From the NCBI GenBank assembly GCA_032622095.1, contig CP136068.1, forward strand, positions 58,120,025 through 58,184,024: a stretch of 64,000 bases of DNA, in the 5' to 3' direction. The DNA comes from Siphonodentalium dalli. Its lineage: Eukaryota > Mollusca > Scaphopoda > Gadilida > Siphonodentaliidae. The position numbers were made by a program, and so were the translations under genes. Numbering within the stretch: position 1 is the stretch's first letter; each line of letters begins with the position of its first letter. Positions 1 to 10,439 of this stretch are shown piece by piece. The notes below the pieces were generated by a model. That model made no database searches and was not told where the DNA came from. It saw only the letters and a program-made list of their open reading frames with translations.

Positions 1-300
1 GCATGGTGCGATAACTGATATATTTTCTGTCTGATCGGAACCAAATTTTGTATATGAATTTCTTAGCACCAAATATAGATCGAGTTCGAATATGGGTTTG
101 ATCCGAGTTTTTTTTACGGAGTTATGGCCCTTTTTCAACTTAGAATTTATGCATGCTGCCATAACTCAAAAAGAAATTATCTGACCATAACCAAATTTGG
201 TATGTGAGTTGCTCAACCCAAAATACATATCGAGTTCGAATATGGGTTTGATTCGATATTTTTTACTGGAGTTATGGCCCTTTGATTATTTTATTCATCG
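1..300. repeat. Fragment of dispersed 'ttatggccctt' repeat
   Basis: Two degenerate units contain 'accaaatttggtatgtgagtt', 'gagttcgaatatgggtttga' and 'ggagttatggccctt'. The same words recur at 960-1110, 1860-2270 and 21,630-21,770, and inverted at 52,510-52,860 and 53,985-54,200. No coding potential is seen. It is probably the internal part of the TTAT-flanked element described at 1,722-3,710, truncated by the window edge. Confidence 0.75.
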
Positions 301-867
301 CTAAAATATATCAAAGATACACATGTGGCACTGTCTAGATAGTATCTTAATACATCAGGTTCAGGATACTATGAAGTTGTCTTCTCGCAGAGATAGTATC
401 CAGTTACAATACCATGAAGTTGGTTCTCTCTTGTATTGAGTTAATTAACTGCTAGGAGATGTGTTGGCTGTGTCAGATATACTTTATACTCTATAAGTAT
501 ATCTGGCCATATCATAGGTGGAATGTTTATACTATTATATTTTATATGCATTGTTATTTAAATTTCATCTTAAAGGCATAATCTGTTTTCATTGTTTAAT
601 AGCATTACCATTGGAATGTTGTTGGTTGCATGGGAAGACAACTTTGGTTTTCGAAGTTTTAAAAACTTGAGAGGTCTGTATCAGTATATGGGAACAAAAT
701 AATTGTTCATAACACTTTTAGTACTGTAGGTCTAGTTTGTTTTATCTATATATTAATGGAAAGCTTTTTCGACATTGATTTCAATTGATTACATATGTGA
801 ATTGAAAAATTAAAGGGACACACCAGGTTTGATGTATTTTTCCTGTACTCTGCATGAGATAAAACTT
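301..867. other. AT-rich unique-looking sequence, nothing recognised
   Basis: AT-rich DNA without a long frame, an RNA signature or a repeat that I can match elsewhere in the window. Confidence 0.5.
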
Positions 868-1135
868 TTTATGTGTACATATACCATAGTATGGTACACA
901 TAGCGTCAATGTCCGGATTGACCACTCGTCTGTCCGTCCATCTATATCTGTCTGTCTGTCAGACACTTTAGGTATAATGCGATAACTCTAACATTTTCTA
1001 TTTGATCGGAACCAAATTTTGTGTATAGGTTTCTCATCCCAAAATACAGTTCGAGTTTGAATATGGGTTTGATCCGATTTATTTTAAAGGAGTTATGACC
1101 CTTCTTCTTTTTTTTAAATTTGAAATTTGGATTTT
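868..1135 (+). repeat. 5' end fragment of TTAT-flanked palindromic-head element
   Basis: Positions 870-902 form a near-perfect palindrome (TATGTGTAC...GTACACATA) preceded by TTAT. It is followed by a 'gtccggattgaccactcgtc' segment, a short (GTCTG)n tract and the 'gttatgaccctt' body. This matches the start of the complete copies at 1,722 and 21,050. The copy stops near 1,135 with no tail hairpin, so it is 3' truncated or overwritten. Confidence 0.7.
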
Positions 1136-1721
1136 TCATATTTTTTTAGATTGAATTTCCTCGCTCAATTTAACATAAACAAATATTAAAAAACTTTTAT
1201 AATAATAAAAAAATTATTTAATTCAAAATAAAAAATTTGTCATTGACACTAATTTGTTTTAGTTGTATTCCATTAATAAGGTGTGATGTCCTGTATTGAA
1301 AATGTGAAGATTTTATTGCAATAGTTGCATGTAATATAATGATATCAATAAATTGCCATGTGAACATCCAATATCCAGAGTATGAGAATACCTTTAATAG
1401 ATGTCATTCCAAGCAAAATCTGTTATTAATTGAGTGATGACATATGTTACATAGCTCTAGGGGGGGTGGTTGTTATACTTTATTTCACTCAAATAATACA
1501 CATAAATCGGGGGGGGGGTCATGACAAAATTTCCGGACACTAGGCGCAAAAAAAAATTCCGGCCTCTGGGTACCCACCACCTCCTAATTTTTATTTTTTC
1601 AGATTCTGGGATAGGAACCCACCCCCTCCAAACTGCTTCAAATCACTATTTTACTCAGTTTTCCTGATCGTATCTGATCAGTGTTCCGTATCATGATTAT
1701 AGAAGCATTCCTACTTTTTAT

Positions 1722-3710
1722 GTTTACCAATACCATAGTATGGTAAACATAGTGTCGTTGTCCGGATTGACCACTCGTCGTTAGTCCGTCCGTCCGTCTG
1801 TCTGCCTGTCTGTCTGCCTGTCTGTCTGTCTGTCTGTCTGTCTGTAGACACTTGACGCATGGTGCGATAACTCGAACATTTTATATCTGATCGGAACCAA
1901 ATTTTGTAAATGAATTTCTCAGCATAAAAGACAGATCGAGTTTTTTTTACGGAGTTATGGCCCTTTTTCGACTTAGAATTAATGCATGCTACCATAACTC
2001 AAAAAAAAAGTATCTGTTCAGAATAAAATTTGGTATGCAAGTTTCTCGGACCAAAATACAGATTGAGTTCGAATATGGGTTTGATCCGATATTTTTTAAA
2101 GGAGTTATGGCCCTTTGATATAGAATTTCTGCATATTTTGATAAATCAACCATTTTTCAACTGATAAGAACCAAATTTGGTATGCGAGTTTATCAACTCA
2201 AAATACAGATCAAGTTTGAATATGGGTCAGATCCTGTTTTTTATACCAGAATTATGGCCCCTTTTAACTAAGAATTGAACAGATTTGAGATTTGCTTACA
2301 ATATATAACTGTAGCAGCTTACAACTGTGGTATCAGTAAGAGAGACTAGAGATAATCTCTATTATTGATACCTGGTAATGAAATCTGATACTCACTGCTG
2401 CACTTTAATAGTTATCTGTTGTTTATTGCATTTCCATAGTGTGTGGACAGTGACTTCTCAGGATTTATCAACTCCAACATAGCTCTCTGGTCTTGCATGG
2501 ATTTTGGGATTAATATTAACCCATTCCATAGACACATGATATCTGATAGGCAGATATTAAATTATATCTTTCACTTTGAGCCAGGTTCAGTAAGGATTTC
2601 TAAAAACATTAGAGGAAATGTCTTATAATAATTTAGTTGCTTGTATTCTTGAGACTGACTTATTGTGTATACATGCATTTATAGACTATTTTGATCAGTT
2701 CTTTAATGTGATTAAGATCAACCCCTTGCTATCTCATTTAATAACTCAAATATTTGTCATTGATTATATTATATTTCAAGTCATAGTTTATGATAACACA
2801 CCCCTAACCTGTACAGAGAGGGTCATTTGGTTTAATTGCTTTAAAATATTAACAAAATTAACCCACCCATTCCATAGACATACAGTATGCTATCCAATGT
2901 AATAAATCTAATATCTTCAATCTCATATCCCTGGTGACCTCTAGTTATCTCATAATTATGCATTAAAGTATGTTATATCCAATCATTATCAATCATATTT
3001 TACGAATTTTTTTAAATAGTTTATCTTTAACTGTTATGTATGGTTCTTCTGCCTGACTATGGACTGAGCTCTATAAGACTATATATCTATTTTAAACTGA
3101 CTTAATATGTTGGAATCAAATGCCATATCCATGTTCATATGGAAGGTGCCCAATAAGTCTTATGCCACCTGTGAACTTAAAGGCACTCATTCCGATTTGA
3201 TGGTCCCCATATCATCAGATTCCAACAACAACATTTTTTTTGGAAATTCCGCTTCTGTTATCAGAATCAATTAATTGCCCAAAAATAATGCTAACCACAG
3301 TCCACTATAATATAAAATTGTCCAAAATCTGTTATTTATCAACATTTTGTACAATGAAATTTTGCTACTTTGTCATATATCTGACACAAAAAACCCACTT
3401 GATTTTAGAGTTATCCATGTTCATCAACTTTCATACGGCCACTAAATATTCCAGGTGGTTAAAGATAATAGATTTTAAAAATTTATATCTGCTTACTCTG
3501 ATCTTTGAGGAATGGGTTCCTCGATTTGAATAAAATATTTTTTACCCCCGAAGCCAAATAAAACGTAAGTGAGGGGTGCTTAATCGGATCGAGTAGCTTT
3601 ATTAGTAAGGTGTGAATTGTTGAAAAGGTTGGTGTAAGGATTTATGAAAAAAGCTAATCGTTATCGCCAATGTATGGGTTAAACATCTGCCGATCGTGAT
3701 CGGCCTCTCG
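1722..3710 (+). mobile_element. TTAT-flanked element, palindromic head and hairpin tail (copy 1)
   Basis: A 1,989-bp non-coding element. It starts with GTTTACC inside a palindrome (about 1,719-1,752: ATGTTTACC...GGTAAACAT), followed by a (GTCC)n/(GTCTG)n microsatellite at 1,785-1,845. It ends with the perfect hairpin GCCGATCGTGATCGGC (3,689-3,704) and CTCTCG. TTAT flanks it at 1,718-1,721 and 3,711-3,714. The interior is built of 'ttatggccctt' units and 'aacacacccctaacctgtac' stretches shared with the second copy at 21,050-23,274. No protein is encoded, so it is non-autonomous. The hairpin tail suggests rolling-circle (Helentron-like) mobility, but the family is not one I can name. Confidence 0.7.
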
Positions 3711-3714
3711 TTAT

Positions 3715-4950
3715 GACCCCTGAAACGGTGACGGAATCTGACGAGGTTTGCCGAATGGTGGGCTATATGAATCAGGGAGTTAAATGTGTTCCAGAGTCGG
3801 GGCGAGTGCACCGTGGAATGCTAAAGGTGAAGATAACTGAAGAATGACCTTCACCTGATACATGTGACACGTTATTAAAGGATGACATTGTGTTCATTTG
3901 ATGTGTACATCATATCTAAACAAGAAAACCATAGTCAGAAATGGTAACACCACCAAGATCATATTATTAGCCATAAATATAAATTATAATATAAAATATA
4001 TTGGTTACATGAATGCACCGCCTCAGAATTCCGTTAAAACAACTAATCCTTCAAATTATTACAAAAAAACTACGGCTTATTACTGCAGGTTTCTCATTCA
4101 CCACACCAGAAAGCTTCTAAATGCGGATCAAAAATCGGAGGTATTGTGTTCCCGCCAAGAGTGCATGGCCCAGCCATTGTTCATACCTAAACGTCGAAAG
4201 CAATTAACGCGGTCATAATGGTTACATACTGCAACTATAAGACATCCAGCGAATACACACCCCACGAAAACCCGAAATGTGTTGTCCTGCGAGATATCCC
4301 ATCGCTATAGCTCAATTTGACACGGTCAGATTAGCCTTTCCACAATATCCTAAAACAATAAAGCTTCTCAAATCATCGGCATAGTCAATAGAACTTTCAC
4401 GAACTTGGACATTCCAACTACAGCTTTACCGGTCTCGGTGTCGCAGTACAACTTTAACGCGTCCCAAAATAACCGCATTCGGGGTAGCACTACAGCTTTT
4501 AAAGCGACCCAATCTATTTATAAAACCTACATCGGCCCATCGTCTTTCTATTATTTGGCCAACAGTATACACCGGTGGCGTTAATAATTTAAACTGGTGA
4601 ATAAATGGGGGAATGGATTTTTTGTGAGTGGGAAATTATTTAACTGGCTGCTGTAGTTCTGGGGTTTTCCAGATCAAATTTGGCTGTGGGATAGCCCTGT
4701 CGTACACTTGGGGATTTATTTTAAAAGGTAAACACATGACCTATTTTGTTTCCTTGTATTTTCGTGATCAACAGGTGTCAATCTAGCTGGGTAAACATCA
4801 CTGGTGTGGCCTGTAGGCTTCAATTCAGTGAATTTGGCCGAAACGTTAACACTGTCGCCTATGGGAAACCAGTTAGTTCAGCGATTCCTGTAAGGTGTGC
4901 TGATGGTTTGACATTTGAAATCCAAGCTGCCCATGTTTGCCCTAAACAAT
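3715..4950. other. Unassigned intergenic DNA
   Basis: Short chance frames only (for example a 106-codon plus frame at 3,898-4,218 with no domain or compositional bias). No repeat copy was found elsewhere in the window apart from the upstream element's end. Confidence 0.5.
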
Positions 4951-4954
4951 TTTT

Positions 4955-5210
4955 TGGGAAAAAATGAGGCTCCCATCTCGAAATAATGGTGGGAACCCAT
5001 CGAGAGGTCACACCGAAGATCCATATGAAGTTTGGTGATGATTGGATGAGGGATAAGCTCTGCAGGATGTGTTAGAGGATTAATTATGCAAAGAGTAAAA
5101 TCCAAGATGGCTGCCAGCGGCCATATTTTTCATCAAAAATCATTCAAATTTGACAGCTCCTATCTAGAAGTGATCCTAGACCCATAGTCCGAATATCATT
5201 GAAATCGGTC
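4955..5210 (+). repeat. Unit of 'gaggctccca...caagatggctgcc' repeat
   Basis: Words 'gaggctcccatct', 'gaagatccatatgaagtttg', 'atgcaaagagtaaaatccaa' and 'gatggctgcc' match the tandem array at 56,225-57,190 and, inverted, the 7,355-7,668 segment. Non-coding dispersed repeat of roughly 200 bp. Confidence 0.75.
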
Positions 5211-5529
5211 AAAGTTTGTTTTAACACCTTTGTTTTATTTTATTGTGGTTTTTTGAATAGTCTATTTTTATTTGAAGAGTTCAGTGAAGCGTTTACATTT
5301 ATTTGAAGAATCTATTATTGTATGTTTTCATTTATATCAGGTTGAATAAATGAGTTTTAATAGAACTATTTAAATCTGAGCCTTTCCATGTCAATGTGCA
5401 TTGATAGATCCTTGATGAAAACATTTAGCAAGCTGACCTTTGTGTTACCCATTGGTGTCATCCCTCATTAGTAAATGATGGTGAGCTCAACCCCCATACC
5501 AAGAGTAAAGTGCATACCTATTACATAAT

Positions 5530-5715
5530 AGAAGCATTCTTAAAACCTTTTTTCCCATTATTTTGAAGAAAAATGACTCTATGAAAAAAATTACTTAGCC
5601 AGGAAAAAATGTGTAAGCTGGACTGCAGAACCACCCATCCACCCCCGCCTAGTGTTCGGAAAAAAATTGCAGACCCCCCCCCCCCCCCCCCCCCCCCGCA
5701 TAGATTCAAAATAAC
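5530..5715. repeat. Repeat piece with 21-nt poly-C tract
   Basis: An uninterrupted run of C lies at about 5,677-5,697, flanked by 'gtgttcggaaaaaaattg'. This belongs to the class of homopolymer-centred dispersed repeats also seen near 1,440-1,540. The glycine-rich minus frames here are translations of the C run, not proteins. Confidence 0.7.
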
Positions 5716-5884
5716 AATCTTGGATCAATGAGTGGCGTTGGTGGCACCTGTATGAAGTTCTCAAATCAATAGTTTTCGATATCTCTGTGTAAAGTGTGTG
5801 TGTGTGTATATCTACAACGAATGGCAATGGTTATAATGAACTTATCAGGGACATATTAGGGCGGCGGTGAACCGACCATTGTAT

Positions 5885-7180
5885 TTAGTTATCTTATAAA
5901 TTCGCCTAGTTTTGAAGGTATACGGGGTCTATTGCATTAACTATTTGTCCCAAGTTGTATAAGCTTTCCGACTTTGTCAGTGTTGGAGATAAGTAACGTC
6001 TTCTCGGCGATTCAGTATTTTTGCAATTAAGTATATAATGATATTCATATCCAATCACATCAGCACAGCAGGCTTTGCATAAATAGCTTTGTCTCCTTTT
6101 TTCAGAATCGTTCACTTTCCCTAATGAACCGGTTTCAAAAAGCGAGATCACTGAGTCGTGGCCGCGTTCCATGGTTTCAGAGATTCATCCAGCCCGGTTC
6201 CGTGGTTTTAGAGCTACCGGTCAAAGTTCTGGAGTAGCATTTCCAGATATGGAACTTTTGAATATGCATGACTTCCATATATAAAAATGCTACTCCAGAA
6301 CATTGACCTGCAGCACTAAAATCACGGAACCGGGCCTGGTGGATCCAATATGGCCGCGAGTTAGTGACAGGGCGTAAATTGTAGACGATGGTTTCGACAT
6401 CGAAAGCGGTAACAGATTTCATATTTTCTTGATACGTGATTTAAGTATATTACATTTGTTCATAGAATTAATTTTTTGTCGCCATGCAATCACATATTGT
6501 TAATTTTAGGAATTTTTCAACAGTGTCTTTGATCCGTGTGGTGTCAAATTTCATAGTGCCTTGTATATTCCATATGTATTCTAAGTTTGTATCATATCAA
6601 ATATTTTCCACGTGGCACAGCGATGGGTGTGCATATTGAATTCATGCACGTGTATTGGTGTAGTAATACTTTGTAGAGGATACCATTTATTTTATCATTT
6701 CCCGAATTAACAATATTAACCCAGTATGAGACCATTCTAATGTCTATAACAAATCGTAGTGGATAGATTCCAGTTTCGCCATAAACCATGCACCAGGTGT
6801 ACTCGGTTTTTAATTCAAGACATATTTTTATTAAATGGTATTCTTGGGTATTCAGGTATCCCCAGATTTCACTTCCGAATAGTAACAGAGGTTTAACTTT
6901 CTTCCCGAACAGTTCAATCTGTTGGGAAATTGGAATATTCATTTCCCTCGATTTATAAATCAGGTTGTACATAGCACCGTTTATTTTAGCTAGTAATTGT
7001 TTTCGAGCTTTGCTGAAATAATGACTTTCGTTACAGATAACCAATCCCAAGTACGTATATTCATTTGCGGCTTCAATGTGTTTTCCATTTAGTAGTAGGT
7101 TGGTTTTAGGTTTGCGTCCAGATCCGAGTACCATAATTTTTAGCTCAACTCTACTTTGTAAAGTTTGAGCTATTGCCATT
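5885..7180 (-). pseudogene. Non-LTR (LINE) retrotransposon ORF2, C-terminal relic
   Basis: The minus frame 7,179-6,592 (195 codons) carries the post-polymerase region of a LINE reverse transcriptase: 'NEYTYLGLVI' near residues 39-48, 'SKARKQLLAKINGAMYNLI' after it and 'LLLFGSEIWG' near 98-107. The frame continues after breaks at 6,172-5,906, where 'LCKACCADVIGYEYHYILNC' is the terminal Cys/His knuckle typical of this LINE group. The catalytic palm (YxDD) and endonuclease are absent, so the copy is 5' truncated; a (GT)n microsatellite starts just beyond its 5' edge. Stop codons, a frameshift and a MITE (6,183-6,348) break it. It cannot encode a working enzyme. The clade (CR1/Jockey/Nimb-like) is not resolved. 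Confidence 0.88.
6183..6348. mobile_element. Foldback MITE inserted in the LINE relic
   Basis: Two ~50-nt arms starting CCCGGTTCCGTG (6,193 onward, and its complement ending at 6,334) match with only a few differences. They are separated by a loop of ~40 nt that contains a smaller stem (TCCAGATATGGA and TCCATATA). Similarity may extend outward through 'atcca'. It sits between the two recognisable LINE blocks, so it postdates the LINE. No coding capacity. Confidence 0.85.
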
Positions 7181-7196
7181 GCTTGGTATCCGTCGT

Positions 7197-7336
7197 CCGT
7201 GTGTGTGTGTGTGTGTGAGGGTGGGTGTGTGTGTATGTGTGTGAGGGTGTGTGTGTGGGGGTGTGTGTGTGAGGGTGAGTGTATGTGAGGGTGGGTGTGT
7301 GTGTGTGAGGGTGTGTGTGTGTGTGCCTGTGTGATT
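7197..7336. repeat. (GT)n microsatellite with GAGG interruptions
   Basis: About 140 nt of GT repeats broken by 'gagggt' and 'gggggt'. The His/Thr-rich minus frame across it is a repeat translation, not a protein. Confidence 0.95.
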
Positions 7337-7354
7337 CGTCAACAATTTCCTTTA

Positions 7355-7668
7355 GTACGGGCTACATGTCGTACCTTTGGTCTGATCATTATGAAATTTT
7401 TCATAGCTGTTGACATTGACATGTAGATGGGAACGAGTCATTTTGGGGTCATTCGGCAAAAAAACACGGCCATCTTGGATTTCAAAATTCAATCTATTAG
7501 CACGGGCTACATGTTGTAATGTTCGTCTGATAATCATGAAATTTGTCATGGATGTTAATATTGACATGTAGATGGGAACGAGTAATTTTGGAGTCGTTCG
7601 GCCAAAAAACATGGCCGCCAGCAGCCATGTTGGATTTTACTCTTTGCATGACTAAATCCTTTGGCACG
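7355..7668 (-). repeat. Two tandem ~145-bp units of the 'caagatggctgcc' family
   Basis: Units at ~7,359-7,500 and ~7,501-7,640 share 'cacgggctacatgt', 'gacatgtagatgggaacgag' and 'ggccatcttggatt'-type ends. The right edge (gcagccatgttggattttac, then ctctttgcatgactaaatcc) is the reverse complement of the units at 56.2-57.2 kb. Confidence 0.8.
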
Positions 7669-7670
7669 GG

Positions 7671-7826
7671 TAATTGGAAGGAAAGCTTAATCGAGGTTGA
7701 ACGAGTCGAAGTAAACGTGGTTAAAACTATATTCTAAAGTAATATATAAAACAGGTCTCCCGTATGTGCGCCCTGCACAAAGCGTTAACTATAAACATAA
7801 GATATATCCACAAGATTCCCAACATA
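7671..7826 (-). repeat. Probable 3' LTR of the BEL/Pao element
   Basis: On the minus strand the pol frame stops near 7,885. A purine-rich stretch ('ggggcgggagta') comes next, then TGTTGGGAATC at about 7,826, the expected LTR start. The sequence then runs ~155 nt to the edge of the older repeat near 7,671. The distal edge is inferred only, because the 5' LTR that would confirm it is not in the window. Confidence 0.5.
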
Positions 7827-7884
7827 CTCCCGCCCCAACATTAACATAATTAAGTATTGACAGGAGTATTAGAAGTCAATTGAA

Positions 7885-8166
7885 TTAGTCATTATCTTCA
7901 TCATAGAAACATCGTTGTATTTTCTCTATAGCCTTTATTGCTGCTTTCCGTTTAGGTCTATCTTCTGGACCAACATCACTGGCACTATTCAGCTGTGAAA
8001 CAGTCTCGCCAAATGTGGTAGAACTTACTTCCAGGGGATATAACCGTGAAAGTGGTCGATTTGTGATACCTGTGGATGTTTTGAGTGTCACAGTACGGAT
8101 AAAACCATCCTTACCACGGAAAATTTTTGTGACGATACCAAGTCGCCATTTGAGTCGCTTCACATT
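7885..8166 (-). pseudogene. BEL/Pao integrase C-terminus (distal segment)
   Basis: The frame reads VKRLKWRLGIVTKIF, then GFIRTVTLKTSTG and RPLSRLYPLE, the conserved extreme C-terminus of BEL/Pao integrases (W-x-L-G-x-V ... DGxxR ... RP-x-x-x-L-x-PLE). It ends in an acidic tail and a stop at 7,885. It is the continuation of the segment at 13,681-14,045. The two parts were separated by the 5.5-kb element at 8,167-13,675, and removing that element together with one ACATT copy puts both in one frame. Gag, protease, RT and the integrase core are missing. Confidence 0.85.
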
Positions 8167-9139
8167 CACAGAGCCGTAATTTCGCTAAAATCCGGATTGA
8201 GAATCCAAAGCCGATTACGGGGGGCGGAGCTAATTTCGGATTCTAGGTCAGATTTTGAAATCCACGTGGTCTCCGAAACTCTCCCCCAGCGTCAAACATG
8301 GCTCATGTATTTGACACAAGTATCATTTGTATCTTATAGTTATAAAGTGCATGTTTGTTGTGAAAGTCATGCTGTTCTCCTATGTGTGTATACACGGCAC
8401 ATAATTTGCTGCCAATCCGACTTAATCGCATCTTTTTTCAAGTTAAAGTGTGTTTATTGATGATGGCAAGCATATCTAAACATGACAGCTCTAGGCCTCC
8501 TGAATCAAATTCCGAAGATGTTGTGAAGAACACACGGAACTTGTCGACCCCCACCCCGAACTTTGGTACAATTTGCTAAGCTGTGCAGTCATTCATACGT
8601 GAGGAAAATCAGGATTATTTTGACTAACTGTTTCAAATAATGATACGTACAAGCCAACAAACGCAACAAACAAACAAACCCGATTTTAAATAAATACATA
8701 TACAAACTTATGACTAACTCGGGAGAGGGTGTGTCCAGTGATCTGTATATATGTTCAACTTGTTTTGGTAGTCATGTACGTTGCTTTGCCATTACTAATT
8801 ATTTATTTTTTCAGTGTAATAACATTTGGGAGAGGGGGTACCCTTAAGTGAGTCAGTACTTGTCCCCCAATTCCTTTGTATGTATAAACAAATGTATGTG
8901 TTATATATCATGTGTTATCTAAATTTGACATATATTTGAAATAAATATATCTAAACTAAACTTTGGTACATTCCAGCAGTCGGAAATTTCATGCATGACA
9001 CAACATTAGTTGGACATTAATTTGACACCATATATAGGTTGGCATTGTTCTCATTGTTTGATTTTTTTCAACCAGTAAAAGTTGGTAATTTTCCAATCTT
9101 AGTGTTTGTCAGATTGGATATTTCCAAGGGGAGCAAATT

Positions 9140-9240
9140 GAATTCTGCGAACCTGTGAGATGTTTGGTTCAAGGGGGGGGGGGGGGTGCAGTTGGTCGTA
9201 AATTTGAGGAAACTTCTAGCCACGTCCCTAGAACATGTGT
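9140..9240. repeat. Poly-G tract plus hAT-like right-end piece
   Basis: A run of about 14 G at 9,174-9,187 followed by 'gtgcagttgg' and 'cttctagccacgtccct', the same right terminus seen complete at 37,211-37,227 (ctctagccacatccctg). A fragment of the CAGGGA-ended repeat family. Confidence 0.65.
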
Positions 9241-9345
9241 CTGTTTTCTATACAGAGACTATTGTGCAAAACGACTGCATTTAACGAAACAAAACATGTT
9301 AAACATGAAATTGCTATAACATTAAGACTAGATGATAGTACATAC

Positions 9346-9439
9346 GTGTATCTGATAATCCATCGATACCATATAATCCTACTATTTCTTGAATAAGAAG
9401 AAACATTATAATAACGAACACAGCAGAAGACATATCCAT
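9346..9439 (-). CDS. Possible first coding exon with signal peptide
   Basis: On the minus strand an ATG at 9,439 opens MDMSSAVFVIIMFLLIQEIV followed by GLYGIDGLSDT. A short N-terminus and a ~15-residue hydrophobic core followed by polar residues fit a secretory signal peptide. The frame runs to a consensus splice donor (C|GTATGT, intron starting at 9,345). No acceptor exon was identified on the minus strand below it. It lies inside sub-element A, so it could be a captured or decayed exon, or chance. Confidence 0.25.
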
Positions 9440-9990
9440 GCAGGTGCATATGAACTCGGTCAATGGTGACGTATCCGCCGAATTCGAAATCGACATGCGT
9501 TCGGGCGGTATTTTAAGGATGGAATTATGAAATGGACATATGAAAGTGACAATCAACAATGAATTGCAATTTCTTCGCCATCAACCGAAGTGCTCCCCCA
9601 GCGTTACTATCAATAGCGTTATTATTTGGCTAATTTCAGTAATATTCTCCCAGTTTACATTCAATAAAACAAATTTGTCTCCGCATTTAAAATTCTTTGA
9701 TATAGATCGTTTATATTCTGCAATAATTTGTACACAAGAGACGGATTCTTATGTTTTATTGTGTTTTTAAACTCTGAGGTGGCGAAATCTCGGTTTGTTT
9801 ACATTACGAACATTTGAGTCCGTAATCGGAATCCGAATCCCTATCGGATTCCCACGAAATTAGGATTACGGTCTGTTCGTTTACTGATTCTGGAAATTTG
9901 TGGTCTGTTCTTTTGCCGAACCAAGTCGTACGGGGACAAATCTGTAATCTGAATCCAGAATCCAAATCGGATTTTAGCGAAATAACGCCT

Positions 9991-10437
9991 CTGTGGATCA
10001 ACGGACACGAACCAAAACCGGAAGTCGTAGATTTCGAGGTGGAGAAATATCTGTCGACAAATATTTGTTGACATTTTTTGACGTTTTTTTTGGGAAAATA
10101 AACGCTTGGATAGCATATCTGACCATCTGAAGGTGAGTGAATATTTCTTCGCTGATGTTCGGACACCGACGATCAATTTAAGTCAGTTGTCATTGTTCGA
10201 TCGCGGAAAAAATGTCATTTAATCATCGCCGCGAGACGATTTCTTCCCCAAAATATCCCAGAAAATCATACTTTTCACATTCATCGCAGACAGCTGTCGC
10301 AACAACCTATATACCGGTCGAAAGGCCTGTTTTCCCCCCACAAATGCATATTTTGAGTATTTTCGCGGACTGTCTGAAAATTCCAAATTTCATCTTTTGA
10401 TGCAGGTACCCACCTCGAAAATACTGTCCGGTTAGTC
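9991..10437 (+). repeat. Left arm of part B inverted repeat (~447 bp)
   Basis: This segment (GTGGATCAACGG ... GTCCGGTTAGTCC) is the reverse complement of 13,228-13,675 at roughly 95% identity by eye. It includes 'cgcggaaaaaatgtcattta' and a 7-8 nt T run. Apparent minus-strand similarity of the two arms at protein level is only a by-product of DNA identity. Confidence 0.85.
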
Positions 10438-10439
10438 CT

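Larger units (their letters stand above)
8167..9995. mobile_element. Sub-element A of the composite
   Basis: Inverted ends CACAGAGCCGTAATTTCGC (8,167) and the complement of CACAGAGGCGTTATTTCGC (ending at 9,995) share a 25-30 nt TIR continuing through CTAAAATCC. Both ends are followed by 'gattc/gaatcc'-rich subterminal sequence. The interior (8,300-9,780) is AT-rich with two poly-G/C repeat pieces and a possible signal-peptide exon. Its right end overlaps the left end of part B. Confidence 0.6.

Noticed and set aside
1711-1995. Frames rich in DRQTDRQT/RQTGRQTDG and similar
   Set aside because: Translations of (GTCTG)n/(GTCC)n microsatellites on the minus strand; no conserved start or domain.
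7151-7345. His/Thr-rich 64-codon frame
   Set aside because: Translation of the (GT)n microsatellite.
8167-8200. RAG-type nonamer (ACAAAAACC-like) at 12/23 spacing from the CACAG heptamers
   Set aside because: The best candidates (CTAAAATCC after 11 nt at A's ends, ACCAAAACC after 15 nt at the right end) do not match both sequence and spacing; not claimed as RSS.
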